48,807 bases of DNA from SIG673 sp045638685 (GCA_045638685.1 JAZUBT010000025.1:1-48807); one strand, 5' to 3'. Shown: positions 24,503 to 34,027, counted from the first letter of the stretch. Numbers and translations are program-made. The notes: a model not told the origin generated them from the letters alone.

Positions 24503-26374
24503 ATGGGTTTTATTAGGACTGTTTCAAAATTTCGGAGACCTATATTTTTCGTTCTCGACATATTTGCGGTGTTTTTCTCCATGTTTGCCGCCGCTTTTAT
24601 ATCGGAGGGATTTGCGCTTTCGCTTGATACCGTAACGCTTATTCTCAGCTACGCCCCGATAAACGTTATTATTACCGTTTTGCTTTTTTCTGCGTTTAAG
24701 CTTTACCGCGGCGTCCTTTCTTTTGCCTCGGCAACGGATTTTTTCGCCGCTACGGTTTGTTGCATTGCATCCACCGTGCTTATGCTCTCCATAAGCTTTT
24801 TTACCGACACGGTGGCAAAAAGCAATATATTTTTAGTTAAAAGCTCCGCTTACTACCTGCTTTATTTCTTTATGATGCTCACCTGTACTCTTTCTCTGCG
24901 CTTTTCATACAGAATTTTCAAAAAATTGAAAAAGCACTATGGAAAAAGCTCGTTTCCCAGAGTTATGGTTGTAGGAGCCGGCTCTGCCGCAAGCGGTCTT
25001 TTAAAGGAGCTTAACACCTCTGCCTCTCTCTCAAAAAATATCGTTTGCTTTATTGATGACAACCTCGAAAAGCAAGGAAAGTCTATCGGCGGTATTCCGA
25101 TAGTCGGAGACCGTAACAGCATTCCCGAAATGGCGGAAAAATACAATATAGCGGAAATTTTAATAGCTATTCCGTCTCTTTCAAAGCTCCAGCTGCGAGA
25201 CCTGCTTGACATCTGCAATAAGACAAGCTGTGTGCTTAAGATTATTCCCGGAATTTCCCAGGTTTCCGGCTCATTTATCGCCGGTCCTATACGCGACGTG
25301 CAAATAGAGGATCTCCTCGGTCGTGAATCGGTAAAGCCGGACATCGAAAAGATAATCGGGTATATACAGGACAAGACGGTTATGGTAACCGGCGGAGGCG
25401 GTTCGATAGGATCCGAGCTTTGCCGCCAGATAGCCTCTCACTCCCCGAAAAGACTTATTATCGTTGATATTTACGAAAATAACGCCTACGATATTCAGCA
25501 GGAGCTTCGCCGCAAGCACCCCGACCTTGACCTCGTCGTGCTTATTGCGTCGGTCAGAAACACCAACAGAATAAACCGCATATTCGACGAATACCGTCCT
25601 AATATAGTATATCACGCAGCGGCTCATAAGCACGTTCCTTTAATGGAGACAAGCCCCAACGAGGCGCTGAAAAACAACGTGTTCGGTACGCTTAAAACCG
25701 TTCAGGCGGCGGACAAGTACGGCGTTGAACGCTTTGTTATGATTTCCACCGACAAGGCGGTAAATCCCACCAACGTAATGGGCGCGACAAAGCGTATCTG
25801 CGAGATGATTATACAGACCTACAACAACCGCTCCAAAACGGAGTTCGTTGCGGTAAGATGCGGAAACGTTCTCGGCGCAAACGGCTCGGTTATTCCGCTT
25901 TTCAAAAAGCAGATAGCAGAGGGCGGCCCCGTTCTGGTAACCCACCCCGATATAATCCGTTACTTTATGACTATACCCGAGGCGGTATCTCTCGTTCTTT
26001 CCGCTGGTGCATACGCAAAGGGCGGCGAAATCTTTGTTCTTGATATGGGTAAGCCGGTAAAGATTTTAGACCTTGCTACAAACCTTATAAAGCTTTCCGG
26101 ATTTACACCAAACGTAGATATAAAGATCGAGTTTACGGGACTTCGTCCGGGAGAAAAGCTCTACGAGGAGCTGCTTATGGAGGAGGAAGGTCTCAGCAAG
26201 ACGGAAAACGAGCTTATACATATAGGAAAACCGATACCGATGGACGAGGAGGTTTTCTTAAAGCAGCTTGACTCGCTTTACAGGACAGCACTTTCCGAGC
26301 CGAAAAACGTCCGCGCCCTTATTTCACAGATTGTTCCTACGTACAAGGGCGATCCGTCGATTAAGAACACTTAA
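24503..26374 (+). CDS. Membrane-bound nucleoside-diphosphate-sugar 4,6-dehydratase (CapD/PglF/EpsC type)
   Basis: A 623-residue protein: four N-terminal transmembrane helices (~1-140), a CoA-binding-like Rossmann domain (RVMVVGAGSAASGLLKEL), then a C-terminal SDR dehydratase with VTGGGGSIGSELCRQI, YHAAAHKHVPLME and ISTDKAVNPTNVMGATKR. The usual YxxxK Tyr is replaced by Met, as in PglF-like enzymes. It converts UDP-GlcNAc to a 4-keto-6-deoxy sugar for surface glycans. No glycosyltransferases flank it; the transketolase follows 33 nt later, so co-transcription is possible. Confidence 0.93.
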   Translation: MGFIRTVSKFRRPIFFVLDIFAVFFSMFAAAFISEGFALSLDTVTLILSYAPINVIITVLLFSAFKLYRGVLSFASATDFFAATVCCIASTVLMLSISFFTDTVAKSNIFLVKSSAYYLLYFFMMLTCTLSLRFSYRIFKKLKKHYGKSSFPRVMVVGAGSAASGLLKELNTSASLSKNIVCFIDDNLEKQGKSIGGIPIVGDRNSIPEMAEKYNIAEILIAIPSLSKLQLRDLLDICNKTSCVLKIIPGISQVSGSFIAGPIRDVQIEDLLGRESVKPDIEKIIGYIQDKTVMVTGGGGSIGSELCRQIASHSPKRLIIVDIYENNAYDIQQELRRKHPDLDLVVLIASVRNTNRINRIFDEYRPNIVYHAAAHKHVPLMETSPNEALKNNVFGTLKTVQAADKYGVERFVMISTDKAVNPTNVMGATKRICEMIIQTYNNRSKTEFVAVRCGNVLGANGSVIPLFKKQIAEGGPVLVTHPDIIRYFMTIPEAVSLVLSAGAYAKGGEIFVLDMGKPVKILDLATNLIKLSGFTPNVDIKIEFTGLRPGEKLYEELLMEEEGLSKTENELIHIGKPIPMDEEVFLKQLDSLYRTALSEPKNVRALISQIVPTYKGDPSIKNT

Positions 26375-26407
26375 ATCCGAACACCTGCCCGAAAGGAAGA
26401 TTTAACT

Positions 26408-27244
26408 ATGGAGAATTCACGCAAAAAAGAACTGCAAAGACTTGCAACAAACATACGCCTCGGTATAGTAGAGGCGGTATATAACGCGGCATCGGGGCAC
26501 CCCGGCGGCTCGCTTTCCGTTGCGGATATTATGACGTATCTGTACTTTGAGGAAATGAACATCGATCCCAAAAACCCGAAAGCGGAGAACAGAGACCGCT
26601 TCGTGCTTTCAAAGGGACATACCTCTCCCGCGCTTTACTCTGCGCTTGCCGAAAGAGGTTATTTTCCGAAGGAGGACCTTAAAACCTTCCGTAAGATAAA
26701 CAGCTATCTTCAGGGACACCCCGACATGAAGGGTATTCCCGGCGTTGATATGTCGTCCGGCTCTCTCGGACTTGGAATTTCCGCCGCCTGCGGTATGGCT
26801 CTTTCCGCAAAGTACAACAAAAAGGACTACCGCGTATATACGGTTCTCGGAGACGGAGAAAGCGAGGAAGGTCAGGTATGGGAAGCAGCTATGTTTGCCG
26901 CACACTACAAGCTTGACAACCTCTGCGCAGTTATCGACTATAACGGACTTCAGATAGACGGCACCGTAGCCGACGTTATCGGCCCCGCCCCCTTTGACAA
27001 GAAATTCGAGGCATTTGGTTGGAACGTCATTAACATCGACGCGCATAGCTTTGACGAAATCGAAGCCGCGTTTGACGCCGCAAAGAAGTGTAAGGGCAAA
27101 CCCACGGCTATTATCGCAAAATCGGTAAAGGGCAAGGGTGTTTCGTATATGGAAAACAAGTGCGAGTGGCACGGCTCCGCTCCTAAGACCGAGCAGTACG
27201 AAATAGCGGTAAAAGAGCTTACCGACGCGCTTAACGAAATATAA
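26408..27244 (+). CDS. Transketolase, N-terminal (TPP-binding) subunit
   Basis: Pentose-phosphate pathway enzyme, half of a split transketolase; 278 aa. Diagnostic parts: NAASGHPGGSLSVADI, SKGHTSPALYSAL, GDGESEEGQVWEAAM (TPP phosphate and Mg binding) and DYNGLQIDG. AAAGGAAG precedes the ATG. The C-terminal half is the next gene (55 nt gap). Two-gene transketolases are usual in Clostridia and archaea and transfer two-carbon ketol units. Confidence 0.95.
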   Translation: MENSRKKELQRLATNIRLGIVEAVYNAASGHPGGSLSVADIMTYLYFEEMNIDPKNPKAENRDRFVLSKGHTSPALYSALAERGYFPKEDLKTFRKINSYLQGHPDMKGIPGVDMSSGSLGLGISAACGMALSAKYNKKDYRVYTVLGDGESEEGQVWEAAMFAAHYKLDNLCAVIDYNGLQIDGTVADVIGPAPFDKKFEAFGWNVINIDAHSFDEIEAAFDAAKKCKGKPTAIIAKSVKGKGVSYMENKCEWHGSAPKTEQYEIAVKELTDALNEI

Positions 27245-27299
27245 GCGCTGTCTTTTAACGGAACCACCCCTAAAATAAAACAGCGAAAGGACTTAAAAA

Positions 27300-28238
27300 A
27301 TGTTTTCTGAAGAAAAAATAGCTACGAGAGACTCCTACGGAAAAGCGCTCGTATCTCTCGCCGAAAAATATAATTTCGTCGTTCTCGACGCAGACCTTGC
27401 CGCCGCAACAAAAACCGGAGTATTTAAAAAGGCTTACCCCGATCGCTTTTTTAACTGCGGTATCGCGGAAGGAAATATGATGAGCGTTGCCGCGGGAATT
27501 GCTGCCACGGGGCAGCCCGTTTTCGCAAGCAGCTTTGCTATGTTTGCCGCAGGCAGAGCGTTTGAGCAGGTAAGAAACTCCATAGGCTATCCTCACCTTA
27601 ACGTAAAAATCGGCGCCACACACGCAGGAGTTACCGTTGGAGAGGACGGAGCCACGCACCAGTGCAACGAGGACATTGCGCTTATGCGTACCATTCCCGG
27701 AATGACGGTAATAAATCCCGCGGACGCAGTTTCCGCAAAAGCTGTCGTTGAAGCGGCGTTAAACATAAACGGCCCCGTATATATGCGCTTCGGCAGAGCG
27801 CCCGTTCCGGTGATTTACGATGAAAAGAGCTACGTCTTCGAGGTAGGCAAGGGATACGTTTTAGCAGACGGCAAGGACGTAACTATAATTGCGACCGGAA
27901 TCACTGTATCTATGGCTCTCGAAGCAAGAGAAATGCTGAAGGCCGACGGAATAGACGCGGCTGTAATAGATATGCCTACTATAAAGCCTATTGACAGCGA
28001 GCTTATCACCGAGTACGCGAAAAAGACGGGCAAGATTGTAACCGCAGAGGAGCACAGCATAATCGGAGGACTTGGCTCCGCTGTTTGCGAGGTACTCGCC
28101 GAAAGCTGCCCCACTCCCGTTAAGAGAGTCGGTGTAAACGACGTATTCGGCTCGTCCGGAAAGGCGTTTGAGGTTGCCGACAAGTACGGCATCTCGGCAA
28201 AGAATATATACGAAAACGCAAAGGCTTTGGTTAAATAA
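27300..28238 (+). CDS. Transketolase, C-terminal (pyrimidine-binding) subunit
   Basis: Second half of the split transketolase, 312 aa: the pyrimidine-binding Glu in FNCGIAEGNMMSVAAGIA, FAMFAAGRAFEQVRNSI, GATHAGVTVGEDGATHQ, and the C-terminal TAEEHSIIGGLGSAVCE. It partners with the preceding subunit to form the heterotetramer. CGAAAGGAC lies upstream of the ATG. A weak stem-loop at 28252 follows. Confidence 0.95.
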   Translation: MFSEEKIATRDSYGKALVSLAEKYNFVVLDADLAAATKTGVFKKAYPDRFFNCGIAEGNMMSVAAGIAATGQPVFASSFAMFAAGRAFEQVRNSIGYPHLNVKIGATHAGVTVGEDGATHQCNEDIALMRTIPGMTVINPADAVSAKAVVEAALNINGPVYMRFGRAPVPVIYDEKSYVFEVGKGYVLADGKDVTIIATGITVSMALEAREMLKADGIDAAVIDMPTIKPIDSELITEYAKKTGKIVTAEEHSIIGGLGSAVCEVLAESCPTPVKRVGVNDVFGSSGKAFEVADKYGISAKNIYENAKALVK

Positions 28239-28251
28239 TTAACAGTTATCG

Positions 28252-28287
28252 GGGTAACGCCGCGACAAAGCGCTCGTTACCCTTTAT
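28252..28287 (+). terminator. Weak terminator-like stem after transketolase
   Basis: GGGTAACG and CGTTACCC (28275-28282) pair around a 15-nt loop, followed by TTTAT. Shorter T-run than the others, so moderate confidence. Confidence 0.45.
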
Positions 28288-28394
28288 CTCTGCAAAACCT
28301 TACTGTTACTCATAAAAACAAACCGCGTTAGGCAATAGATAAAAACGCGGCTAGGTTATACTTTTACAAAGATAAAATAAAGGAGATTTTAAAA

Positions 28395-28751
28395 ATGAGC
28401 TGTCTTGGAAACTTCATTTGGATAATATTCGGAGGTCTTTTCTCTGCTCTCGGGTATCTTTTGCTTGGAGCTGTGTGGTGCATAACGCTTATCGGCATCC
28501 CTTTTGGACTTCAGGCGTTTAAATTTGCGAGTCTTGTAATCGCCCCGTTTGGCAAAAAGGTTGACCTCGATTTTGGCAAACACCCTATCGCCAATATTTT
28601 TTGGCTGCTTTTCGGCGGACTTACGCTTGCGCTTCTGCACGCAATACTCGGTCTTATTTTCTGTGTAACGATTATCGGTATTCCCTTCGGGCTCCAGAGC
28701 TTTAAGCTTGCAAAGCTTGCTCTCTTCCCCTTTGGCGCAACCGTTAAATAA
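28395..28751 (+). CDS. YccF-family membrane protein
   Basis: A 118-residue inner-membrane protein made of two copies of the YccF repeat: WIIFGGLFSALGYLLLGAVW with ITLIGIPFGLQAFKFA, and a second FWLLFGGLTLALLHAILGL with VTIIGIPFGLQSFKLA. Three to four hydrophobic segments. Function unknown. AAAGGAGA precedes the ATG. The next gene starts 12 nt after its stop. Confidence 0.93.
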   Translation: MSCLGNFIWIIFGGLFSALGYLLLGAVWCITLIGIPFGLQAFKFASLVIAPFGKKVDLDFGKHPIANIFWLLFGGLTLALLHAILGLIFCVTIIGIPFGLQSFKLAKLALFPFGATVK

Positions 28752-28763
28752 CTGCATAAGAAA

Positions 28764-29318
28764 ATGGTTGATTTAATAGCGCAGGAAAAAGCGTTTTTGT
28801 CGGCGCATATCAAAAAGGGCGGCGTTGCCGTCGATTTTACGATGGGAAACGGACACGATACGGCGTGGCTTTCGAAAGCTGTCGGAGAAAACGGCAGGGT
28901 TTACGCATTTGATATTCAGGAAAAAGCGCTGGAAAGCACCCGTATAACACTTCAAAACGAGGGCTGCCCCGACAACGTAACCCTTATTTGCGACTCTCAT
29001 TCAAACGTCCTCGATTACGTAAAGGAGCCTATCTCTGCCGGCGTATTCAATCTCGGTTATCTGCCGGGTGGCAATAACAAGGAGCTTACGACACTCCGTC
29101 CTACCACCAAAAAGGCGGTAACGGACGCCATTTCACTCCTCGACAGGGACGCTATAATTTTAATAGCGGTCTATCCCGGACACGAGGAGGGTAGGCTTGA
29201 GGGCGAGATGCTCTACGAAATGCTTACGCAGTACGACAGACGGAAAATCTGCGTGTCGAAATTTCAGATTATAAATTCACCCACGTCTCCTTACTTTTTC
29301 GCGGTTGAATCAAAATAG
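28764..29318 (+). CDS. tRNA (mnm5s2U34)-methyltransferase-type enzyme (YtqB/MnmM family)
   Basis: A class I SAM methyltransferase of 184 aa. Motif I is VDFTMGNGHDTAWL, motif II VYAFDIQEKAL, and the family-specific FNLGYLPGGNNKE replaces the usual catalytic motif. The C-terminus has YPGHEEGRLEGE and SPYFFAVE. In Bacillus YtqB (MnmM) methylates the wobble uridine; this gene matches that family closely. The ribosome binding site is weak, and it may be translationally coupled to yccF 12 nt upstream. Confidence 0.88.
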   Translation: MVDLIAQEKAFLSAHIKKGGVAVDFTMGNGHDTAWLSKAVGENGRVYAFDIQEKALESTRITLQNEGCPDNVTLICDSHSNVLDYVKEPISAGVFNLGYLPGGNNKELTTLRPTTKKAVTDAISLLDRDAIILIAVYPGHEEGRLEGEMLYEMLTQYDRRKICVSKFQIINSPTSPYFFAVESK

Positions 29319-29384
29319 CTGGTAACACCCGACAGTCCCCTGCAACACAAGACAAAGCTTGAACACACCAAGCATCGCTAATAA

Positions 29385-29543
29385 CACAGCCTTGGCAAAT
29401 ATGCGCTCGATCTGCTTTGGTTCAGAATGTTAACCGGAAAAAAGGCTACGGGCAACACCTTCTCGGATTTTGACAAGCCTGTTTCGGACGAGGAAAAAGA
29501 GATAGCCCAAAGCATTGTTGACAGCTTTATGCCGCTGTTCTGA
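29385..29543 (+). pseudogene. Decayed C-terminal tail of a DUF4886/SGNH-type protein
   Basis: The frame is open only from 29385 to the TGA at 29541-29543 and has no start codon or ribosome binding site. Its product contains HSLGKYALDLLWFRMLTG, NTFSDFDKP, then a helical end finishing in MPLF. This resembles the C-terminal His-containing end of DUF4886 SGNH-hydrolase-like proteins. The frame just upstream is closed by a TAA at 29382, so the body of the gene has been lost. Confidence 0.7.
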
Positions 29544-29558
29544 TAAAAACACATTAAT

Positions 29559-29620
29559 AAAAACGGACTGTTGATTTAGGTGAGCTTTTTGGTTCACATC
29601 AAATTCACAGTCCGTTTTTT
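29559..29620. terminator. Bidirectional terminator
   Basis: AAAAACGGACTGT and ACAGTCCGTTTTT form a long stem with an internal loop, between the convergent methyltransferase region and thiN. Confidence 0.75.
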
Positions 29621-29663
29621 ATGTAATTTTTTCTGAAAGGCTGCCCTTTTTCCCCCCGACGGA

Positions 29664-30317
29664 TTAATAAAACACCCAGAGTGTTCCGTTTTTAACCGAG
29701 ATGCGCGCGCTCTTTCCTTTTACAAAGGCGTTTGACACGCCTATCGGGAAAGACGGTGTAAGGGTAGCGTTTTCCACGCAGTATTTTGCGTTTTCAACGG
29801 TAACTCCGGTACATTCGGCACCCGCGCACATAACCGAAAAAACGCCCTCTTTCTCGGCTGAAAAGGTAATTTCCGAGCAGTGCAAGGCGGTAACGAAGTA
29901 CGTCCTTCCGCCCACGTCCCCCACCGCTGTAATCTTAACCCCGCGCTCCGCAGCGTAGGTAAGCGTCTGAAGTGTAGCTATGCTGTGGTCGAACCGCTCT
30001 CCGCCGAGGCAGCCGTAAAGCGTAATTTCGTCGCAGCCGCGACCTATCGCCTCTTTAACGGCTATAAGTGTATCGGTGTCGTCCTTTTCGACGGGAAATC
30101 TTATTACCTCGGCGCCGAAAAGCTCCGAGACGGGGTTAAGGCCGCCAGTCGCCTCGGGCATAGAATCAAAATCTCCAAGCAAAATATCGGGGCTGATTCC
30201 TTGCCCCTTCATCTGCATATATCCCCCGTCAGCCGCTATATAAAGAACGCCCGGGGCTTTTTCTTTTTCGTTAAATGCCTCGGTTTTTACCGAGCCTACT
30301 ATTACACATTTTTTCAT
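29664..30317 (-). CDS. thiN: Thiamine diphosphokinase
   Basis: Makes thiamine diphosphate from thiamine using ATP; 217 aa. Motifs: YIAADGGY, ILLGDFDSMPE, FPVEKDDTDTLIA and GCLGGERFDHSIA, all signatures of the family's catalytic domain; the C-terminal beta domain binds thiamine. The start is ATG 30317 (MKKCVIVGS). An open extension to 30440 has no ribosome binding site or homology. It stands about 200 nt after mrnC with no visible gene between. The split transketolase is a TPP consumer but lies elsewhere. Confidence 0.92.
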   Translation of the reverse strand: MKKCVIVGSVKTEAFNEKEKAPGVLYIAADGGYMQMKGQGISPDILLGDFDSMPEATGGLNPVSELFGAEVIRFPVEKDDTDTLIAVKEAIGRGCDEITLYGCLGGERFDHSIATLQTLTYAAERGVKITAVGDVGGRTYFVTALHCSEITFSAEKEGVFSVMCAGAECTGVTVENAKYCVENATLTPSFPIGVSNAFVKGKSARISVKNGTLWVFY

Positions 30318-30517
30318 AATTTTAAAGGTTATTCTCTTGAATTTAAGATTTTTAAATTTATTAAATACCGTGCCGGAGACGTAAAAGCTTTTTAATTTAG
30401 TCTTATGCGCTCCTGCAAACGAACACCGGTTCCTTGCCAAAGCGTTTTGCTCATATTTTCCGCTGCTCCAACACCAAAGCTATACAACCGTATAGGGTTC
30501 GTCGGCACCACCGAATT

Positions 30518-30886
30518 CTACCCGTTAAAAAACGCCTCGCCCAGCAGAAAGTCTATTCTTTCCGTATCTCCCATTAAATCAAGGTATCCGAACAGCGCCT
30601 CAAGTCCCGTGGCCTTTTTGTACTGGCTCTGAGTTGCGTTTTTCGGAACAGAGCCGGAGTGGTGATTTTTTCCTCTACGGTACGCACGCTCCTCGTCTTC
30701 GGTAAGGAGCGGAAGTATTTTTTCTGCCGCCCTGCTCTGAAAACCGGCTCTTACAAGACCGTCCGCTACCTTATTAACCTCTCCGAGACTGCCCCCTTCA
30801 AGTATAAGCTTTTTTCTCACAAGCCGCTCTATTACCGCATCTCCAAGATACGCTAAAAGCGCGCCGTTTATCTCACCCGCAGTCAT
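30518..30886 (-). CDS. mrnC: Mini-ribonuclease 3
   Basis: RNase III-like catalytic domain without the dsRNA-binding domain, used for 23S rRNA maturation in Bacillota; 122 aa. LAYLGDAVIERLVRKKL contains the catalytic Asp region, YRRGKNHHSGSVPKNAT is the typical central loop, and YKKATGLEALFGYLDL is the second acidic motif. AAGGAAGG precedes the ATG. It is often next to cysS in other genomes; here it is followed by thiN. Confidence 0.95.
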   Translation of the reverse strand: MTAGEINGALLAYLGDAVIERLVRKKLILEGGSLGEVNKVADGLVRAGFQSRAAEKILPLLTEDEERAYRRGKNHHSGSVPKNATQSQYKKATGLEALFGYLDLMGDTERIDFLLGEAFFNG

Positions 30887-30959
30887 TGGTTACCTTCCTT
30901 TTCTATTATAGTTCTATTAATTAAAACCTACTGATTCTGCCTTTAAAAATAAAATTTTA

Positions 30960-32345
30960 TCAATCGTTACGCGGCGACGTCCCCTCGTATAATCTTTTAA
31001 GCCTTCTCGGATATACCGTCAGAAAAATTATTAAGTTAACCGCAAACGAAAGCACCCACGACACGGTGTAGCACTGAAACAGAGTGTCATAGGTAGGGTT
31101 CGTCGGGTAAACAAACGCCATCCATACCATACGAAGTCCGAATACCGTTACCGCAGTGTTAAGCATATTTAGCGCCGAATAACCGAACGCGCCGAGGGTA
31201 TTTGACAAAACCCCGTTAATCGTCGTAATAAAGAATACCGTCATAAGATATTTAAATCTTACCATTCCGTAGGCAACTGCCGACACGTCGTCAGGAACAA
31301 ACGGTATAAGCGCAAAGCGTCCGAGGAACAAACAAGCGTATCCGATTATAAACCCTACCGCTCCGCAAAGCAGCACGCTTTTTCTTATAATTTCCCGTAT
31401 TCTTTCCGGCTTTTTCGCGCCGTAGTTCTGTCCGACAAAGGTAAGCGCCGACGTTCCGAACGCCGAGTTAAAGCAGAAAACAAAGCCCTCTATGCTTGAC
31501 GCCGCTGCGTTTCCCGCCGTCGCAGAGGCTCCGAAGGAGTTTATCGCAGACTGTATTTGCAGATTTGATATAGGATAAAGTGCCGTGTTAAGCGCGCTGG
31601 GAATACCGATAAGCATTATTCTTGCAAAGACTCTTCCGTCCGGCAAAAAGCCTTTAAAAGAAAGCTTACACGGGCCGTCCGTTTTAATAAGGTGAATAAT
31701 AACCAAGGCCGCCCCGAGAACCTGAGACGCGAGCGTTGCTATTGCAACCGCCATAACCTTTTTCGTAAGAATAAAACACAAAATAAAGTTCAGCACAACG
31801 TTCAGCACGCCGCTCGCTATAAGGTAGTACAGCGGGCGCTGCGAGTCTCCCGACGAGCGGATAATCGCGCCACCGTAGTTGTAAATCATTATAGCGGGAG
31901 CCGCCGCAAAATATATCTTCATATAAAGCGCCGCGTCGTCAAAGCACTCCGCGGGACATTTCGTCATACGCAGAAGCGACTCCGACACCGATATTGCCAC
32001 CACAGTAACGATTATACCGAGAATGGCGGCTATCCATAGGGTAGTGTTGGCGGCTTTGCGGATTTTTTCCTTTTCTCCCTCTCCGAACGACTGCGAAAGC
32101 ACAACCTGTGCGCCGCCCGAAAGACCTATGCAGGTCTGTACAAGCAAGCTGATTATTACGGTAGTCGCTCCAACCGCGCCAACCTGAATGCTGGACGCAA
32201 AATTTCCGAGGACTATCATATCCGCCGCGTTAAACAGCGTTTGAATAATACCGCCGACCGCTATCGGGATAGCAAACAGTATAAACTGCGAAAGAATCGG
32301 GCCTTTTGTTGCGTCTATGCTTCTTCGTTTTAGTATATTAACCAT
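30960..32345 (-). CDS. MATE-family multidrug/toxin exporter
   Basis: A 461-residue polytopic transporter with 12 hydrophobic segments in two similar halves, coupling drug efflux to Na+ or H+. Features: GPILSQFILFAIPIAVGGII, a first-half NAADMIVLGNFAS, and a second-half IGIPSALNTALYPISNLQIQ with SFGASATAGNAAASSIEGF. The start at 32345 (ATG after GGATTGGAA) is preferred to a GTG at 32366 with no ribosome binding site. It has a roughly 165-nt leader from the promoter at 32515. Confidence 0.93.
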   Translation of the reverse strand: MVNILKRRSIDATKGPILSQFILFAIPIAVGGIIQTLFNAADMIVLGNFASSIQVGAVGATTVIISLLVQTCIGLSGGAQVVLSQSFGEGEKEKIRKAANTTLWIAAILGIIVTVVAISVSESLLRMTKCPAECFDDAALYMKIYFAAAPAIMIYNYGGAIIRSSGDSQRPLYYLIASGVLNVVLNFILCFILTKKVMAVAIATLASQVLGAALVIIHLIKTDGPCKLSFKGFLPDGRVFARIMLIGIPSALNTALYPISNLQIQSAINSFGASATAGNAAASSIEGFVFCFNSAFGTSALTFVGQNYGAKKPERIREIIRKSVLLCGAVGFIIGYACLFLGRFALIPFVPDDVSAVAYGMVRFKYLMTVFFITTINGVLSNTLGAFGYSALNMLNTAVTVFGLRMVWMAFVYPTNPTYDTLFQCYTVSWVLSFAVNLIIFLTVYPRRLKRLYEGTSPRND

Positions 32346-32508
32346 ATTTATTCCAATCCGTCGCACCTAAAATTATTGCTTTTTGCGGCTATGTAGCTTG
32401 GGTAAATCCGATATTTGTTTATGTATCTGCTTTTTATCGCCGCCAAGTAATATTTAAACATTTGCTTTTTATAATTTAAGCTGATACTCAGTCATAAATA
32501 TAATTTTT
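32346..32508 (-). other. Long 5' leader of the MATE gene
   Basis: About 165 nt between the predicted start of transcription and the ATG. The RNA can form nested arms: CTTGG with CCAAG, GCGGC with GCCGC, and CGATA with TATCG. No known riboswitch consensus is recognisable by eye. It may be only an untranslated spacer. Confidence 0.35.
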
Positions 32509-32514
32509 ATTATT

Positions 32515-32543
32515 ATTATATCACACTGCATAAAAAAAATCAA
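32515..32543 (-). promoter_or_regulatory. Promoter of the MATE gene
   Basis: On the minus strand TTGATT (plus 32538-32543), 17 nt, TATAAT (plus 32515-32520). Confidence 0.6.
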
Positions 32544-32653
32544 CTGATTTCAAAAAAATCAGATGCGGTAACAAGCATATTCACATCGGCTTTCCGTTCT
32601 ATTTTTCGGTGCCATAACATATTCTGTAAAAAAAGAACGAAAGGACCTTCCGT

Positions 32654-33982
32654 ATGAAAAAACTCACCGCTATACTTGCCGTTTTTCTCGTAATAGCTAT
32701 GCTTACCCCACTTTTCTCATTTGCGGGCGGCGCAGATATTCCGAATACCTCTTTATCCCCCGATAACGCCACCGGTTCTCCCTCGGACGATTCTCCCGAT
32801 ACCCCGGATTTTCCTCTCGGCACCGATCCCAACGCCTCAAATTCAGCCCCCGAATCTACCCTCAACGCTTCAACTCCGCCTTCCGGCCCGTCCGCAGGTG
32901 TTTCCGATGCCTTTGCGCAGTTCACCGCCGAAAGCGACGCGAGAGCGCTTATTCTGATAGAAGCAGAAACCGGCACGGTTCTCTACGAAAAGAACGCCGA
33001 CGCGCCCCTGCCCCCCGCCTCTGTTACCAAAATAATGACTATGCTTCTCGTTATGGAAGCGATAGACAGCGGCAGGATTTCCCTCGACGAGCTTGTAACG
33101 GTAAGCGAAGCAGCAGCAAAAATGGGCGGCTCACAGGTGTTTTTGGAGCCGGGCGAGCAGATGTCGGTAAGCGAGCTGCTTAAATGCGTTACGGTAGCCT
33201 CGGCAAACGATGCGTGCGTTGCTCTTGCCGAGCACATCTCCGGCAGCGAGGAGGCGTTTGTCTCCCTTATGAACCAAAGAGCCGCAGAGCTCGGGATGAT
33301 GCACACAAGTTTCGAAAACACAAACGGTCTTGATGATACCACGGTAAACCACGTTATCTCGGCGCGTGATATTTCCATTATGAGCCGCGAGCTGATAACG
33401 AAGCATGAAAAAATCCTTGAATATTCCTCTATCTGGATGGACAGTATCCGTGGCGGTCAATTCGGGCTTACAAACACCAACCGTTTGATAAGATTTTACC
33501 AAGGGGCAAACGGACTTAAAACAGGCTCAACCTCTAAAGCCGGGTTCTGCATCAGCGCAAGCGCAAAGCGTGGCGGTATGCAGCTTATCTGCGTGGTAAT
33601 GGGGGCGAGCACACGCGACTCGCGAAACGAGATAGCGAAAAAGCTTTTTGACTACGGCTTTGCAAACTTTGCCTACGAAAGCTTTTCTCCCACCGAGCCA
33701 AAGGAAATAGAGGTTGTTGGTGGCGGCGAAAACACGCTTCCTTTAACCTACGAGCGTTACCACACGTTGACCGATAAGGCAAATGCGGGTAAAATCAAAG
33801 AGGAAATTGTGCTCCCCGAAAAGGTAAGCGCGCCTATCAAGGCGGGCGACGTAATAGGCACGGCTAAATACACCGTCGGGGACACCGTTTTGGCGGAAAT
33901 ACCGATAAAAGCGGCGGCGGACGTAGGCAGAATAAGCTTTTCTCAGCTGCTTTTAAAGCTGTTTAACGCATTTATTTATTAA
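32654..33982 (+). CDS. Secreted D-alanyl-D-alanine carboxypeptidase
   Basis: A 442-residue penicillin-binding protein of the S11 (DacA/DacF) type that trims peptidoglycan stem peptides. A signal peptide ends near residue 24 (SFAGG), followed by a Ser/Pro/Asp-rich linker (~27-90). The triad motifs are S123-VTK126, S183-AN185 and K289TG291; the C-terminal beta domain and a hydrophobic end (SQLLLKLFNAFIY) suggest membrane contact. AAAGGACC precedes the ATG. The long low-complexity linker is unusual for the family. Confidence 0.93.
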   Translation: MKKLTAILAVFLVIAMLTPLFSFAGGADIPNTSLSPDNATGSPSDDSPDTPDFPLGTDPNASNSAPESTLNASTPPSGPSAGVSDAFAQFTAESDARALILIEAETGTVLYEKNADAPLPPASVTKIMTMLLVMEAIDSGRISLDELVTVSEAAAKMGGSQVFLEPGEQMSVSELLKCVTVASANDACVALAEHISGSEEAFVSLMNQRAAELGMMHTSFENTNGLDDTTVNHVISARDISIMSRELITKHEKILEYSSIWMDSIRGGQFGLTNTNRLIRFYQGANGLKTGSTSKAGFCISASAKRGGMQLICVVMGASTRDSRNEIAKKLFDYGFANFAYESFSPTEPKEIEVVGGGENTLPLTYERYHTLTDKANAGKIKEEIVLPEKVSAPIKAGDVIGTAKYTVGDTVLAEIPIKAAADVGRISFSQLLLKLFNAFIY

Positions 33983-34027
33983 ACGTAAGCCACAGCACAA
34001 AAGAGATATCCCTCAACTATCGGTTAA

